64,000 bases of DNA from Sphingomonadales bacterium (GCA_028871475.1 JAGWMZ010000002.1:203780-267779); one strand, 5' to 3'. Shown: positions 27,606 through 36,100, counted from the stretch's first letter. Numbers and translations are program-made. Notes: a model not told the origin generated them from the sequence alone.

Positions 27606-28058
27606 ATGTCTCAGAACGAACATGATATTTCGACGCTGAACAGCCTGATCACAACCACCATCGACAGCGCCGAGGGCTATGCCGAAGCCGCAAGGGAGGC
27701 GCAGAACAGCCGCTTTGCCGCCCTCTTTTCCCAGCGCGCCAGTGAGCGGCGCGCCATGGCCACGCGGATGCAGAATGAGGTCAGCCTGCTGGGCGGCGAG
27801 CCCGAGCGGAGCGGTTCGGTCATCGGCGGCGCCGAGCGCATGTTCTTCAACCTCAAATCGGCCGTGACGAACCACAATGAAAAGATGATCGTCAATGAGG
27901 TCGAGGCGGGTGAAGACCATATCAAGGCGAAGTATGAGGATGCCGTGCTGGACCGCGCATTGTCGCCGCAGGTCAAGGCGATCATCGAGGATGCCTTCCG
28001 CCACGTGCTGGAAGGGCATGACGAGATGCGCGACATCAAGCACGCGATGGAGCGTTGA
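27606..28058 (+). CDS. PA2169-type four-helix-bundle protein (DUF2383)
   Basis: A 150-aa, fully helical, ferritin-like protein of the DUF2383/PA2169 family. Conserved features are the N-terminal helix ISTLNSLITTTIDSAEGYAEAA and the later LKSAVTNHNEKMIVNEVEAGED with acidic and histidine residues placed as in the family. It is probably cytosolic and is often found with general stress genes, but no reaction has been assigned. ATG 27606 was chosen because GGGAG precedes it and the protein then begins at the conserved MSQNEHD. A 17-nt tandem repeat and a terminator hairpin follow the stop. Confidence 0.85.
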   Translation: MSQNEHDISTLNSLITTTIDSAEGYAEAAREAQNSRFAALFSQRASERRAMATRMQNEVSLLGGEPERSGSVIGGAERMFFNLKSAVTNHNEKMIVNEVEAGEDHIKAKYEDAVLDRALSPQVKAIIEDAFRHVLEGHDEMRDIKHAMER

Positions 28059-28060
28059 TC

Positions 28061-28111
28061 GCAAGGTGCCAATCGTCACAAGGTGTCCGTCGCGACAAGG
28101 TGTCCGTCGCG
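28061..28111. repeat. Tandem 17-nt repeat, 2 perfect copies plus a degenerate third
   Basis: ACAAGGTGTCCGTCGCG occurs at 28078-28094 and again, without a spacer, at 28095-28111. The 17 nt before (28061-28077) are a worn copy. It sits between the convergent DUF2383 and anti-sigma genes. Confidence 0.85.
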
Positions 28112-28118
28112 ATCGGGG

Positions 28119-28143
28119 GGGCTGGCAGTCTTACTGCCAGCCC
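28119..28143. terminator. Bidirectional hairpin between convergent genes
   Basis: GGGCTGGCAGT / ACTGCCAGCCC form an 11-bp perfect stem with a 3-nt loop. No long T run follows on either side. On the minus strand the anti-sigma stop codon lies at the loop. Confidence 0.6.
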
Positions 28144-28883
28144 TTGGCCTTTGCGGCCTGTTCCTGCTGCGCGTCGAGCGGATCGCCCTTGGCCATGGAT
28201 TGCGCCAGCCCCATCAGTTCCGCGTCGGCGGAGCCTGCCTGCCGGTAATCGCCCGCCTCGGGCTGACTGCCGGGCAGCACATGCTGCAACTGCCATTGGC
28301 CCTTGTCATGGCAGGCAATGCCCGAGGCCTGCTGACCGCTGAACACCCGGCAGACATCGCCACTCTCGCGCCGGAACGTGCCCAGCATGCGGATCGAACC
28401 ACTGCCCTGCGCCGAGGCAAGCTGCGTATCGAGCGCATGCCCCAGCGCGCCAGAGGCGACCAGCGCGCCATCCTTGACGCTGATCGGCCCGGTGTCGCGC
28501 CCGTGCCACTGCGTTCCGGCAAAGACGCCAATGGCAAGACAGGCCGCCATGGCCGCGCTCACCCATGCCCTGCCTTGCGTGGTCTGCCCGGATTGCTTCG
28601 GCTGGCGCGCGGCGCGCGCAGCTGCAAGATCCACCACCTGGGCCACGCGGGGCGGTTCCGGCGTGGTTTTCTGCCGGATGAGCCGAGCCCATTCCGGGGG
28701 CACCGGGGCCTGCGCGATGGGCGCGAAATGGGCGCTCAGCCGGTCACGCAGGGCGCGCTGTGCGGCGATGCGCTCGGCCAGATCGGGATCGCCCAGCGCC
28801 GCCAGCGTGACACGGCCACGCGCCTCCTCCTCCAGCTCGCCATCGACATAGGCCATGATCTCTTCGTCGGTCATATCGGTCAT
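28131..28883 (-). CDS. Anti-sigma factor, single membrane span
   Basis: A 250-aa membrane protein partnered with the ECF sigma factor. The N-terminus (MTDMTDEEIMAYVDGELEEE) is the zinc-less anti-sigma pattern common in alphaproteobacteria. One hydrophobic segment (WVSAAMAACLAIGVFAG, about 130-147) follows, then a periplasmic domain of about 100 residues containing CRVFSGQQASGIACHDKG with two cysteines that could sense redox state. ATG 28883 overlaps the sigma stop by 4 nt (ATGA), so the two are made together. The longer track ORF is spurious. Confidence 0.88.
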   Translation of the reverse strand: MTDMTDEEIMAYVDGELEEEARGRVTLAALGDPDLAERIAAQRALRDRLSAHFAPIAQAPVPPEWARLIRQKTTPEPPRVAQVVDLAAARAARQPKQSGQTTQGRAWVSAAMAACLAIGVFAGTQWHGRDTGPISVKDGALVASGALGHALDTQLASAQGSGSIRMLGTFRRESGDVCRVFSGQQASGIACHDKGQWQLQHVLPGSQPEAGDYRQAGSADAELMGLAQSMAKGDPLDAQQEQAAKAKGWQ

Positions 28884-29425
28884 GCCGTTTCTCCCAGCAT
28901 GCGCATCAGCGCCTCGCGCCCGCGCACCAGCCGCGAGGTCAGCGTGCCCATGGGGCAACCGATGATCTCGGCGGCTTCCTTATAGGCAAAGCCTTCCACC
29001 AGCACGAGCATCACCGCCTCGCGCTGGTCGGCGGGCAGGGCGGCCATGGCGCGGTCGACATGAGCCATCTCGGCATGCGCCTCGATGGCCGCATCGCCCG
29101 CCACGCCCACATGCTCGCCCTCTTCCTCGGGGGCGAAGGTTTGCGCGCGTCTGCTGCGTGCCCTTGTCTCGTCAATCCAGAGGTTGCGCATGATCCGATA
29201 CACCCATGCATCCAGCCGCGTTCCCTCCTGCCACAGATGGCTGGATTTGAGCGCGCGTTCGATCGTCGCCTGGCACAGGTCGTCGCCATCGGCCCCGTCG
29301 CGCGCCAGCCCGCGTGCGAAACGCCGCATGCGGGGCAGCAGTTCGACCAGACTTTCCGCGAAATGGGTTGATGTCACGCCTTTTGCCTTGCTTGTGGATG
29401 AAACGGATGCAGGGATGCGTTTCAT
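28880..29425 (-). CDS. ECF-type RNA polymerase sigma factor
   Basis: A 181-aa sigma factor with region 2 (DLCQATIERALK, then LDAWVYRIMRNLWIDETRAR) and region 4 (LPADQREAVMLVLVEGFAYK, then EIIGCPMGTLTSRLVRGRE). ATG 29425 was taken. A GTG at 29377 (VTSTHFAES) with AAGG upstream is a real alternative and would remove 16 non-conserved residues. It is divergent from the S8-protease gene with only 39 nt between the starts, so both promoters must be in this short gap or inside the coding regions. It probably controls itself and the neighbouring secreted proteins in envelope stress. Confidence 0.9.
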   Translation of the reverse strand: MKRIPASVSSTSKAKGVTSTHFAESLVELLPRMRRFARGLARDGADGDDLCQATIERALKSSHLWQEGTRLDAWVYRIMRNLWIDETRARSRRAQTFAPEEEGEHVGVAGDAAIEAHAEMAHVDRAMAALPADQREAVMLVLVEGFAYKEAAEIIGCPMGTLTSRLVRGREALMRMLGETA

Positions 29426-29464
29426 CCATCGTGCCTGCCGTTTTTTTGATCCGGGAACAAGCCC

Positions 29465-30721
29465 ATGTGGAAAGCTTCGAAGCGATGGTTGCAAAGAGCC
29501 GGGCTGATCATGGCCCTGTCCGCCATGACGGGCGGCGCCCATGCCCAGATCAGCCTGCCCGGCGGTGTCGGCGGGCGGGTGGGCGATGCCGTGGGGCAAT
29601 TGGGCGACAGGCTGGGCGAGACGGTGGGCGATGTGACCCGCCCTGTCACCGACACGCTCGGCACGGTCGCGCAAATGGCACAGGCCCGCCTGTCGCGGCT
29701 GGATGCTTTCGTGCGCGGCCATCGCGCCAGCGTCGAGGTGGATGACACCGGCCAGCCCGCGCGCGCGCATGAGGTGCTGCTGCTCGACCCCGATCCCGCC
29801 GCATTGGCCAGTGCGGCCTCGGCCGGGTTTGGCGTGATCGATCAGGGCGACCTTGGCGGATTGGGCGTGGCCTATGCGCGGCTCTCCACGCCCGCGGACA
29901 TGGCGCTGGCCTCGGCACTGCGCCGCCTGCGCCACCTCTTGCCCGGCAAGGAGGTGAGCGCGGACCAGATCCATTTCACCAGCGGCAGCCTGGCTCCCGG
30001 CCGGGGCGAGGGCGGAGCGGCCCCGCAACCGCGCGGCGGCACGGTGGGCATCATTGACGGCGGGGTGACGCCCGGCGCCCGGATCGTGGCGCAGGCCGGC
30101 TTTGCCAGTGGCGGCCCGCATCCCAACGCTCATGCGCAGGCGATTGCCTCGCTGCTGGCCGGGGCGGGCACGGCGCGCACCTATGTGGCCGATGTCTATG
30201 GCACCGATCCGGCGGGCGGCAATGCGCTGGCCATCGCGCGGGCGCTGGCATGGATGGCGGGGCAGCATGTGCCGGTGGTGTCGATCAGCCTTGTCGGCCC
30301 GGCCAATCCCTTGCTGGCGCGTGCGATCGGCGCGGCGCAGTCACGCGGGATGATCGTGACGGCGGCGGTGGGCAATGATGGCGCCGCCGCGCCGCCCGCT
30401 TTCCCGGCCTCCTATGATGGTGTCATCGCGGTGACGGGGGTGGACGGGCACGGGCGCGTGCTGTTCGAGGCGGGCCATGCCAGCCATCTCGACTATGCCG
30501 CGCCCGGCGCCGACATGACTGCCATTGGTCTGCGCGGGAAGGTGGAACGGCTGCGCGGCACCTCCTTTGCCGCCCCTTTGGTGGCCGCGCGGATCGCCGC
30601 GCTCGATGAAGGGCATGCTTCACGCCAGATGGTGCTCCGCCGGGCCGATGGTGAGGCTGTGGGGGCCAGCGCGCGCACCGGGCGCGGCATCCTGTGCGGA
30701 GCCTGCCGCAAGGGGATCTGA
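29465..30721 (+). CDS. Exported S8-type (subtilisin-like) serine protease
   Basis: A 418-aa protein with a signal peptide (GLIMALSAMTGGAHA). A Gly-rich and helical N-terminal part (LPGGVGGRVGDAVGQLGD) could be a prodomain. The catalytic domain starts near residue 190: Asp in VGIIDGGV (about 198), His in NAHAQAIASLLAG (about 222, HA rather than the usual HG), oxyanion Asn in AAVGNDG and Ser in GTSFAAP (about 366). All triad residues are present. It is divergent from the ECF sigma gene and followed after 102 nt by the Gly-rich protein. It could cleave the anti-sigma factor or the neighbour, which is inference. Confidence 0.85.
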   Translation: MWKASKRWLQRAGLIMALSAMTGGAHAQISLPGGVGGRVGDAVGQLGDRLGETVGDVTRPVTDTLGTVAQMAQARLSRLDAFVRGHRASVEVDDTGQPARAHEVLLLDPDPAALASAASAGFGVIDQGDLGGLGVAYARLSTPADMALASALRRLRHLLPGKEVSADQIHFTSGSLAPGRGEGGAAPQPRGGTVGIIDGGVTPGARIVAQAGFASGGPHPNAHAQAIASLLAGAGTARTYVADVYGTDPAGGNALAIARALAWMAGQHVPVVSISLVGPANPLLARAIGAAQSRGMIVTAAVGNDGAAAPPAFPASYDGVIAVTGVDGHGRVLFEAGHASHLDYAAPGADMTAIGLRGKVERLRGTSFAAPLVAARIAALDEGHASRQMVLRRADGEAVGASARTGRGILCGACRKGI

Positions 30722-30823
30722 AAAAATTTCGCGAAGTATGGATGAAAGCTGAAAGCCCTCTCGTTCATCTCCCAGAGCCGGACATTCAAGGACGCGCTCC
30801 AGACATTCTTCAGGAGATGAACC

Positions 30824-31699
30824 ATGAACCGCTTTTCTTCTTTTTCGCTTGCCGCTCTTGCTCTGGCACTGGGCACTGTTTCCATGCCGGCCCATGCCCA
30901 GTTGCTGGGTGGTGGCGGGCTTGGCGGGGCGCTGGGCGGCGGCTTTGGCGGCGGCCTGGGCGGAGGCCTGGGTGGTGGCTTTGGCACCATGAGTGGCGCG
31001 ATGAACGGCACGCTGGATTCGACCCGCTCGGTCGCCAACACTGTCCGCCACCGCTCGGGCGATGTGACCGCCAGCGCCACCGGCCATGGCAGCACCTCGG
31101 GCAGCCAGTCGGTCAACCGCAAGACGGGCCAGGTTCAGGCCAGCCGCAGCGCATCGGGCTCGGGCAATCTGGCGAGCAGCGCCACCACGCCGCTCAACTC
31201 GGCCGCCGCTTCGCTGGGTGGATCGGGCAGCGCCTCGGGCAGTGGCAGCGCGCAGCTGGTGGGCACCAATGACCTGCGCAACACGGCGCAATCGGCCCGT
31301 TCGACCGTCGGCAGCACGGCAGGTCAGGCGCGCTCCGCGGCCACCAGCACCGGCCAGGCGCTGGCCGCCCGCACGTCCAATGCGGTGAGCGGCACCACGG
31401 CCACGGCGGTCGGCGCGGCCCGGGGCTCGGCGGAGATCGCCGGCACGGCCGGGCGTTCGACACTGGCGCTGGCGGGCAGCAGCGCGGCGGGCGTGGCGGG
31501 TGCCACGGGCGTCAAGCCGGGCATGGTGGTGCGCTCGCTCAATGGGCAGAAGCTGGGCAAGGTGAAGCAGGTGGTGGCCGATGAGAGCGGCAATGTCAGC
31601 AGCCTGGTGGTCAGCACCGGGGCCGGCAATGTCACCATGCCCGCCTCTGAGCTTTCCGCGCAGGGCAATGGCAAGGGGCTGGTTGCCACCGGCCAGTAA
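30824..31699 (+). CDS. Exported Gly/Ala/Ser-rich protein with PRC-barrel-like C-terminus
   Basis: A 291-aa protein with a clear signal peptide (SFSLAALALALGTVSMPAHAQ). A poly-Gly block (LGGGGLGGALGGGFGGGLGG) is followed by about 150 residues rich in Ser, Ala, Thr and Gly, probably disordered. The final about 60 residues (VKPGMVVRSLNGQKLGKVKQ, then VVADESGNVSSLVV) resemble a PRC-barrel fold. A strong AGGAG is 8 nt upstream of the ATG. A strong terminator follows. No function is known. The composition suggests a surface or matrix protein, and the neighbouring protease and ECF sigma genes suggest shared control. Confidence 0.8.
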   Translation: MNRFSSFSLAALALALGTVSMPAHAQLLGGGGLGGALGGGFGGGLGGGLGGGFGTMSGAMNGTLDSTRSVANTVRHRSGDVTASATGHGSTSGSQSVNRKTGQVQASRSASGSGNLASSATTPLNSAAASLGGSGSASGSGSAQLVGTNDLRNTAQSARSTVGSTAGQARSAATSTGQALAARTSNAVSGTTATAVGAARGSAEIAGTAGRSTLALAGSSAAGVAGATGVKPGMVVRSLNGQKLGKVKQVVADESGNVSSLVVSTGAGNVTMPASELSAQGNGKGLVATGQ

Positions 31700-31728
31700 G
31701 CGCCGATCTTCCCGCCGACTTGGCCGGC

Positions 31729-31760
31729 AAAGGGACGGGCGTCTTGCCCGTCCCTTTTTT
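31729..31760 (+). terminator. Rho-independent terminator
   Basis: AAAGGGACGGGC / GCCCGTCCCTTT, 12-bp stem with 5-nt loop followed by Ts, 29 nt after the Gly-rich gene. Confidence 0.9.
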
Positions 31761-31997
31761 GCGGTGCGGGGACGGGTTTGCATCTGAGCCCATGCCGCGC
31801 CGTGGATGGAGCGGGCCGTGGCCGATGATCCGTTGAATATCGGGCAGTTGGGTTCACCTTCGGTCGGGCATGCAAAAACGAGCCTGTATTTTGCGCCGCA
31901 GCGTTCCAGTTCATGGATTGGAAAGGTTCGCTGTCTTAATCGCGCAGTCAGGCGATACGGCTGTTCCGAGGCCCCCTGCGGATTTGCCGAATGCCTG

Positions 31998-32046
31998 AAT
32001 GAAATGCGTGCCCGAAGGGCGAAGTCCGTCGGGCACGCATTTCATT
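31998..32046. repeat. Perfect 18-bp inverted repeat with 13-nt loop
   Basis: AATGAAATGCGTGCCCGA pairs without mismatch with TCGGGCACGCATTTCATT. It is isolated in the gap, without a T tract, 310 nt from the next gene. It could be a bidirectional terminator, an RNA hairpin or a dispersed palindrome. Confidence 0.8.
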
Positions 32047-32355
32047 TGAAGATCGCGCATGGGGCCCCTCATTTGACAGGGTTATTGTTCAGCCGCGCTG
32101 CCATGGCGGCATGCTGTTCTTGCATTCATCTATGATGGTTCATGAAAGAGCCGACCTCGCCTGTTTGGCAAGGATTGCGCGCGGCCACAACGCGGTTCGG
32201 GTGAAGGGAGGCCTGTGGCGCATCCATGGGCCACCAATGTTGCCGCCATTTTTCACATGGTACAAACGCGCATGACGGGCCGGCTGGCCGATAAATCCGG
32301 CGCCGGGCCATCGCGGCGCGGGTTCCTCCTTGCTTAGCGGCCATAACTGTTCAAC

Positions 32356-33126
32356 ATGCCCGCCATGGAAGAGGCACTCGAAGGACGAAGCGCAAGGCGC
32401 CTTGATGCGACGCGCAACGTCGAATTGCTGCACACGACCGTGGCCCGCGATCTGGGGATCGCCATTGTTCAGGGCAGGCACAAGCCGGGCGAACTGCTGC
32501 CCAGCGAACTGACCGCGGTGCAGACCCTGAAGATTTCGCGCCCTGCCTATCGCGAGGCGATCCGTATGCTGGCGGCCAAGAATCTCGTCGAGATCCGGCC
32601 CAAATCGGGCACACGGGTGCTGCCACGGCGACAATGGAATTTGCTCGATCCCGATGTTCTGGGCTGGATCCTTCAGAACGGCCCGCCAGATACATTCCTG
32701 ACGGCCTTGTTCGATGTCCGCATGATCGTGGAGCCGGCGGCGGCGGCTCTGGCGGCGCAGCGCCGGACACAGACCCATCTCGAACAGATGACCGATGCGC
32801 TCGACATCATGGGGCAGCATCCGCATGACAGCCCGGAAGGGCAGGCGGCCGATGAGGCGTTTCATCGCGTGCTGCTCGATGCGGCGGACAATGAGGTGCT
32901 CTCGCAGCTTGCCTCGCTGATCGGGGCATCTGTCAGCTATATCGCCGAATTCAAGCGCAGCCGCCATGTGCCGCGTGACCCCAAGCCGGACCATGATGCC
33001 CTGTTCCGGGCGATTGCGGCCCGCCGCAGCGAGGCGGCGCGTTCGATCGTGCAGAACCTGATCGGGCATGCGCGCGAGGATATGGAGACCTTGTTCGACG
33101 ACGGCGATCCGATGCCGCCGGGCTGA
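32356..33126 (+). CDS. GntR family transcriptional regulator, FCD (FadR) subfamily
   Basis: A 256-aa regulator. The winged helix-turn-helix lies at about 25-95 (GRHKPGELLPSELTAVQTLK, then ISRPAYREAIRMLAAKNLVE), with the characteristic P-S-E-L and SR-YREA residues. The helical FCD effector domain (about 115-245) shows the metal-ligand-type Asp/His positions in LFDVRMIVEPAAAALA, DEAFHRVLLDAADN and HDALFRAIAARR. Such regulators commonly sense sugar acids or other organic acids. It converges on the TBDR at 33215 and may regulate that receptor or the cyt c-aroQ operon beyond it. ATG 32356 is used; 32365 is also possible. Confidence 0.88.
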   Translation: MPAMEEALEGRSARRLDATRNVELLHTTVARDLGIAIVQGRHKPGELLPSELTAVQTLKISRPAYREAIRMLAAKNLVEIRPKSGTRVLPRRQWNLLDPDVLGWILQNGPPDTFLTALFDVRMIVEPAAAALAAQRRTQTHLEQMTDALDIMGQHPHDSPEGQAADEAFHRVLLDAADNEVLSQLASLIGASVSYIAEFKRSRHVPRDPKPDHDALFRAIAARRSEAARSIVQNLIGHAREDMETLFDDGDPMPPG

Positions 33127-33147
33127 AGGCTTCGGCGGGGGTGTTGC

Positions 33148-33197
33148 AAAAAATCCCGCCCGCATCGGTGCTTCATGGGAAGCATGATGCGGGCGGG
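33148..33197 (-). terminator. Rho-independent terminator of the TBDR gene
   Basis: On the minus strand a 12-bp stem CCCGCCCGCATC / GATGCGGGCGGG, with a smaller inner hairpin, is followed by six Ts. It lies 18 nt beyond the TBDR stop. Confidence 0.9.
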
Positions 33198-33214
33198 CAG
33201 GGTGGATATGGTTC

Positions 33215-36100
33215 CTAGAAGCTCGAACGCAGGCCGATCGTCACGACGCGACCCAGCGGGTTGGCGCTGCTCGCGTCATAGCCGGTCGCGCCGCTGGTGC
33301 TGGCCACGTTGACGAAAGGCGGATCCTTGTCGAAGAGATTGGTCGCATCGACGAAGAGATTGGCTTTCTTGAAACGGCCGAAGTCCTTCAGCGTATAGGA
33401 TACATGCAGGTCGACGGTGGTGAAGGGCGAGACATGATCGCCCCCGCCGACGGGCACGCCGGCGGCATTGCGCACAATCGGGTTCATCACGCCTGCGCCC
33501 CACCAGGTGTAGGGCCCTTCATAGGTCACGCCCACCACCGCGTTGAACGGGCCCTTGTCATAGCCGATGTTGGCGCGGCCCTCGGTCTTGAGTGAAGGGA
33601 AGGTGGTGTTGAAACCTGCCGTGCCCAGCACGCTGAAATGGGTGCCATCGGCCCCGAACCATTGTTCGAACTTGGTTTTGCGGGTGAAGGAGCCGTCGAG
33701 CGTGACGTTCCCCGCCGGAGTGTTGAAGTGATACATCGCTTCAAAGTCGATGCCCGCAACATTGAGGTTGAGCACATTGTTCTGCGTGTAGTTGTAGATC
33801 CAGTAGGCGGTCGCGCTGGCGCCTGTCTGGGGTAGTGAGCCCTGCACCGCGGCAATTTGCGCCGCTGTGGCGCCGCCGGGATAGAGCGTCAGCAAATTGG
33901 ACAGGCTGGCCGCACCGAAGGCATAGGCGCTGGTCGGCGCGGTGATGCCATTGCGCAACTGGTCGCTCCAGTAGGTCAGGCTGACCCGCAGGCCGGGGAT
34001 CTGCACCGGCGTCAGGTCAAATCCCACGCTCCAGTCCGTGCCCGTCTGCGGTTTCAGCCTGGCGTTGCCGCCTTGCAGGAAGACGCCATAGACGTTCGAC
34101 AGGTTGCAGCTGGTGCTGGTGCACACCGCGCCCGGAATGGCCGTGACGCTGGGGTAGAGCGAGATCGGCACGTTGGTGAGGCCGCCTGCCACCGTGGTGC
34201 CAAGGCCATAGGCAAAGGCTGATTCGCCAGTTTGGCCCGAGGCATTGGCGCCGATCGAGGTAAGGGCGGGGGCTACGAAGGAGCGCGACCAGTTGCCACG
34301 GAACTTGATGCCGCGCACCGGCTCGAAATTGGCGGCGACCTTGGGGTTGGTGGTGCTGCCGAAATCGCTGTAATGATCAAACCGGCCCGAGACGTTGACG
34401 TCGATCGACCTGACAAAGCCGTCCTTCACCAGTGGCAGATAGAGTTCGCCATAGACCGACTGCACATTGCGCTTGTAGGTGAGGGGGATGTAGATCGAAT
34501 TGGCGCTGGCCCCGCCCAGACCATTGAGCGCGGTGTGCGCCTGATCGATGGAATAGCCCAGCAATTCGCCGCCCACCGCTGCCTTCACCGCCCCGCCCGG
34601 CAGGTCGAAAAGTTCGCCGCTGATTTTGGCATAGGCGTTTCGCATAGTCTGGGTGGTGTTGTAGAATGTGGCGCTGTCGGTCAGTGAGGCCAGCGTCGCG
34701 GTGGATGTCTGGCCGCCAAAAGGATCGAAGGCATTGGCAGTGGTCAGCGTCTGGGTCACCGTTTCGGGGATGCCGTTCAGTGTGGCCGAGGTCGTGCCCG
34801 CCACTGCAAGGTTGAAGCTGGCCTGATTGAGCGTGCCCTGACTGATGATCTGGGAATGGTCGCGCCCGAACACGCCGCCGACATTCAGGGACCATTTGGG
34901 ATTGAAGTCATAGGTCGCATCGAGATGGGCGTAGACATCCTCGGCGCTGCCTGTTGAGGTGGCGCCGGGCCCGTAGAGCTGGTTCGCATCGAAATTGATT
35001 GTGTAGGATGTCGGCGTCGTGCCGCCCAGATTGAAGGCGCGGAAATAGGGATTGGCCGAGGTCATCGTCGCTGAGGCCGAACCGCGCGACACGTTCGAGA
35101 CCGTCTTGCGGAAAGAATAGTCGATATCGCCGACGATATGCAGATTGTCGCCGACATCCTGGCGGAGCTGGACATAGGCGGTGTGGCGCGTTTCCTGCGG
35201 CAGCAGGTCGCCGGCGGCGGGGGAGCAATTGCCCTGCTGCGTGGTGTTGTAGCTTCCGGCCGTGCCGGTGTTGTAATAGGTTTTGCCGCCTGCCGTCAGG
35301 CTGGGATTGGCGCATTTGTTGGTGGTCTGGTTCGTGCCGCCCAGCGGGACAAGGTTCACGCTGCGTGCATAGGAGCGGGCCTGTTGCGACAGGTTGGACT
35401 TGTCCGAGAAGCTGTAGGCCGCCAGCACCGATCCCGTGCTCCAGCTCTTGCCCCACAGCACCGCCGCGCTGTTGGTGTGATAGGCATTGCCAAAGCCGTG
35501 TTGCACATTGGCTTCAAGCCCGCTGAAGTTCTTGCGGGTGATGAAATTGATGACGCCGGCCACCGCGTCCGAGCCATAGACCGAGGAGGCGCCGTCGGTC
35601 AGCACCTCGACGCGTTCGAGCGCAATGGTGGGAATGATGTTGGGGTCGGCCAGCATATGGTTGGCCCCCGTGGTGGGGAGGCGGTGCCCGTTCATCAGGA
35701 TCAGCGTCGAGTTTGAGGCCGACGCGCCAAGACCGTGAATGGTCGGCGCATTGGTGCCCGAATTGTCCGCCGAGCCCGAGCTGCCCTGGCTGGGCGCCTG
35801 CAGGCCCGTGATCGAGGGCACGGATTTGAGGATTTGCTGCACCGATTGCGCGGCCGTGTTGTCGATCTGCGCCTTGCCCAGCGTGGTCAGGGCCGAACCG
35901 ACGGGCGCCACGCCTTTCAGGCTGGAGCCGGTCACGATGATGTCCCTGTCCGACGTGGTGGTGGGGGCGGCGGTATCCGCGTCCCGTGATGCCTGCCCCT
36001 GATTTGGCGGTGTTGTCTGCGCGATGGCGGGTGAATGCATAACGAACATCACTGCGCTTGCAGACGCGAGTAAAAACGCACGGCTTGCCGGCATGGTCAT
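33215..36100 (-). CDS. TonB-dependent receptor
   Basis: A 961-aa outer-membrane receptor. Signal peptide (FLLASASAVMFVMHSPAIAQ), a low-complexity linker, a TonB box (DIIVTGSSLKG), a plug with LKSVPSITG, LMNGHRLPTTGANHM and VLTDGASSVYGSDAVAGVIN, then a long barrel that ends in the expected terminal Phe (VTIGLRSSF). It is divergent from the cytochrome c-aroQ-MFS-PQQ operon with a 252-nt shared upstream region, and has its own terminator. Position suggests uptake of the substrate used by that operon, perhaps a quinate or hydroxycinnamate ester. Confidence 0.92.
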   Translation of the reverse strand: MTMPASRAFLLASASAVMFVMHSPAIAQTTPPNQGQASRDADTAAPTTTSDRDIIVTGSSLKGVAPVGSALTTLGKAQIDNTAAQSVQQILKSVPSITGLQAPSQGSSGSADNSGTNAPTIHGLGASASNSTLILMNGHRLPTTGANHMLADPNIIPTIALERVEVLTDGASSVYGSDAVAGVINFITRKNFSGLEANVQHGFGNAYHTNSAAVLWGKSWSTGSVLAAYSFSDKSNLSQQARSYARSVNLVPLGGTNQTTNKCANPSLTAGGKTYYNTGTAGSYNTTQQGNCSPAAGDLLPQETRHTAYVQLRQDVGDNLHIVGDIDYSFRKTVSNVSRGSASATMTSANPYFRAFNLGGTTPTSYTINFDANQLYGPGATSTGSAEDVYAHLDATYDFNPKWSLNVGGVFGRDHSQIISQGTLNQASFNLAVAGTTSATLNGIPETVTQTLTTANAFDPFGGQTSTATLASLTDSATFYNTTQTMRNAYAKISGELFDLPGGAVKAAVGGELLGYSIDQAHTALNGLGGASANSIYIPLTYKRNVQSVYGELYLPLVKDGFVRSIDVNVSGRFDHYSDFGSTTNPKVAANFEPVRGIKFRGNWSRSFVAPALTSIGANASGQTGESAFAYGLGTTVAGGLTNVPISLYPSVTAIPGAVCTSTSCNLSNVYGVFLQGGNARLKPQTGTDWSVGFDLTPVQIPGLRVSLTYWSDQLRNGITAPTSAYAFGAASLSNLLTLYPGGATAAQIAAVQGSLPQTGASATAYWIYNYTQNNVLNLNVAGIDFEAMYHFNTPAGNVTLDGSFTRKTKFEQWFGADGTHFSVLGTAGFNTTFPSLKTEGRANIGYDKGPFNAVVGVTYEGPYTWWGAGVMNPIVRNAAGVPVGGGDHVSPFTTVDLHVSYTLKDFGRFKKANLFVDATNLFDKDPPFVNVASTSGATGYDASSANPLGRVVTIGLRSSF

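Larger units (their letters stand above)
31700..32355. other. 656-nt gap without a supported gene
   Basis: It contains the terminator at 31729, a perfect 18-bp hairpin at 31998, and the upstream region of the GntR gene. A 109-codon frame at 31806-32135 has no recognisable features or good Shine-Dalgarno and runs through the hairpin, so it was not called. Confidence 0.55.

Noticed and set aside
30900-30990. GGT/GGC-rich repeat that could be taken for a minisatellite or CRISPR-like array
   Set aside because: It is the coding sequence of a poly-Gly block in frame, with irregular units and no spacers.
31806-32135. 109-aa plus-strand ORF in the 32-kb gap
   Set aside because: No good ribosome site, no recognisable motif, and a perfect 18-bp hairpin lies inside it.
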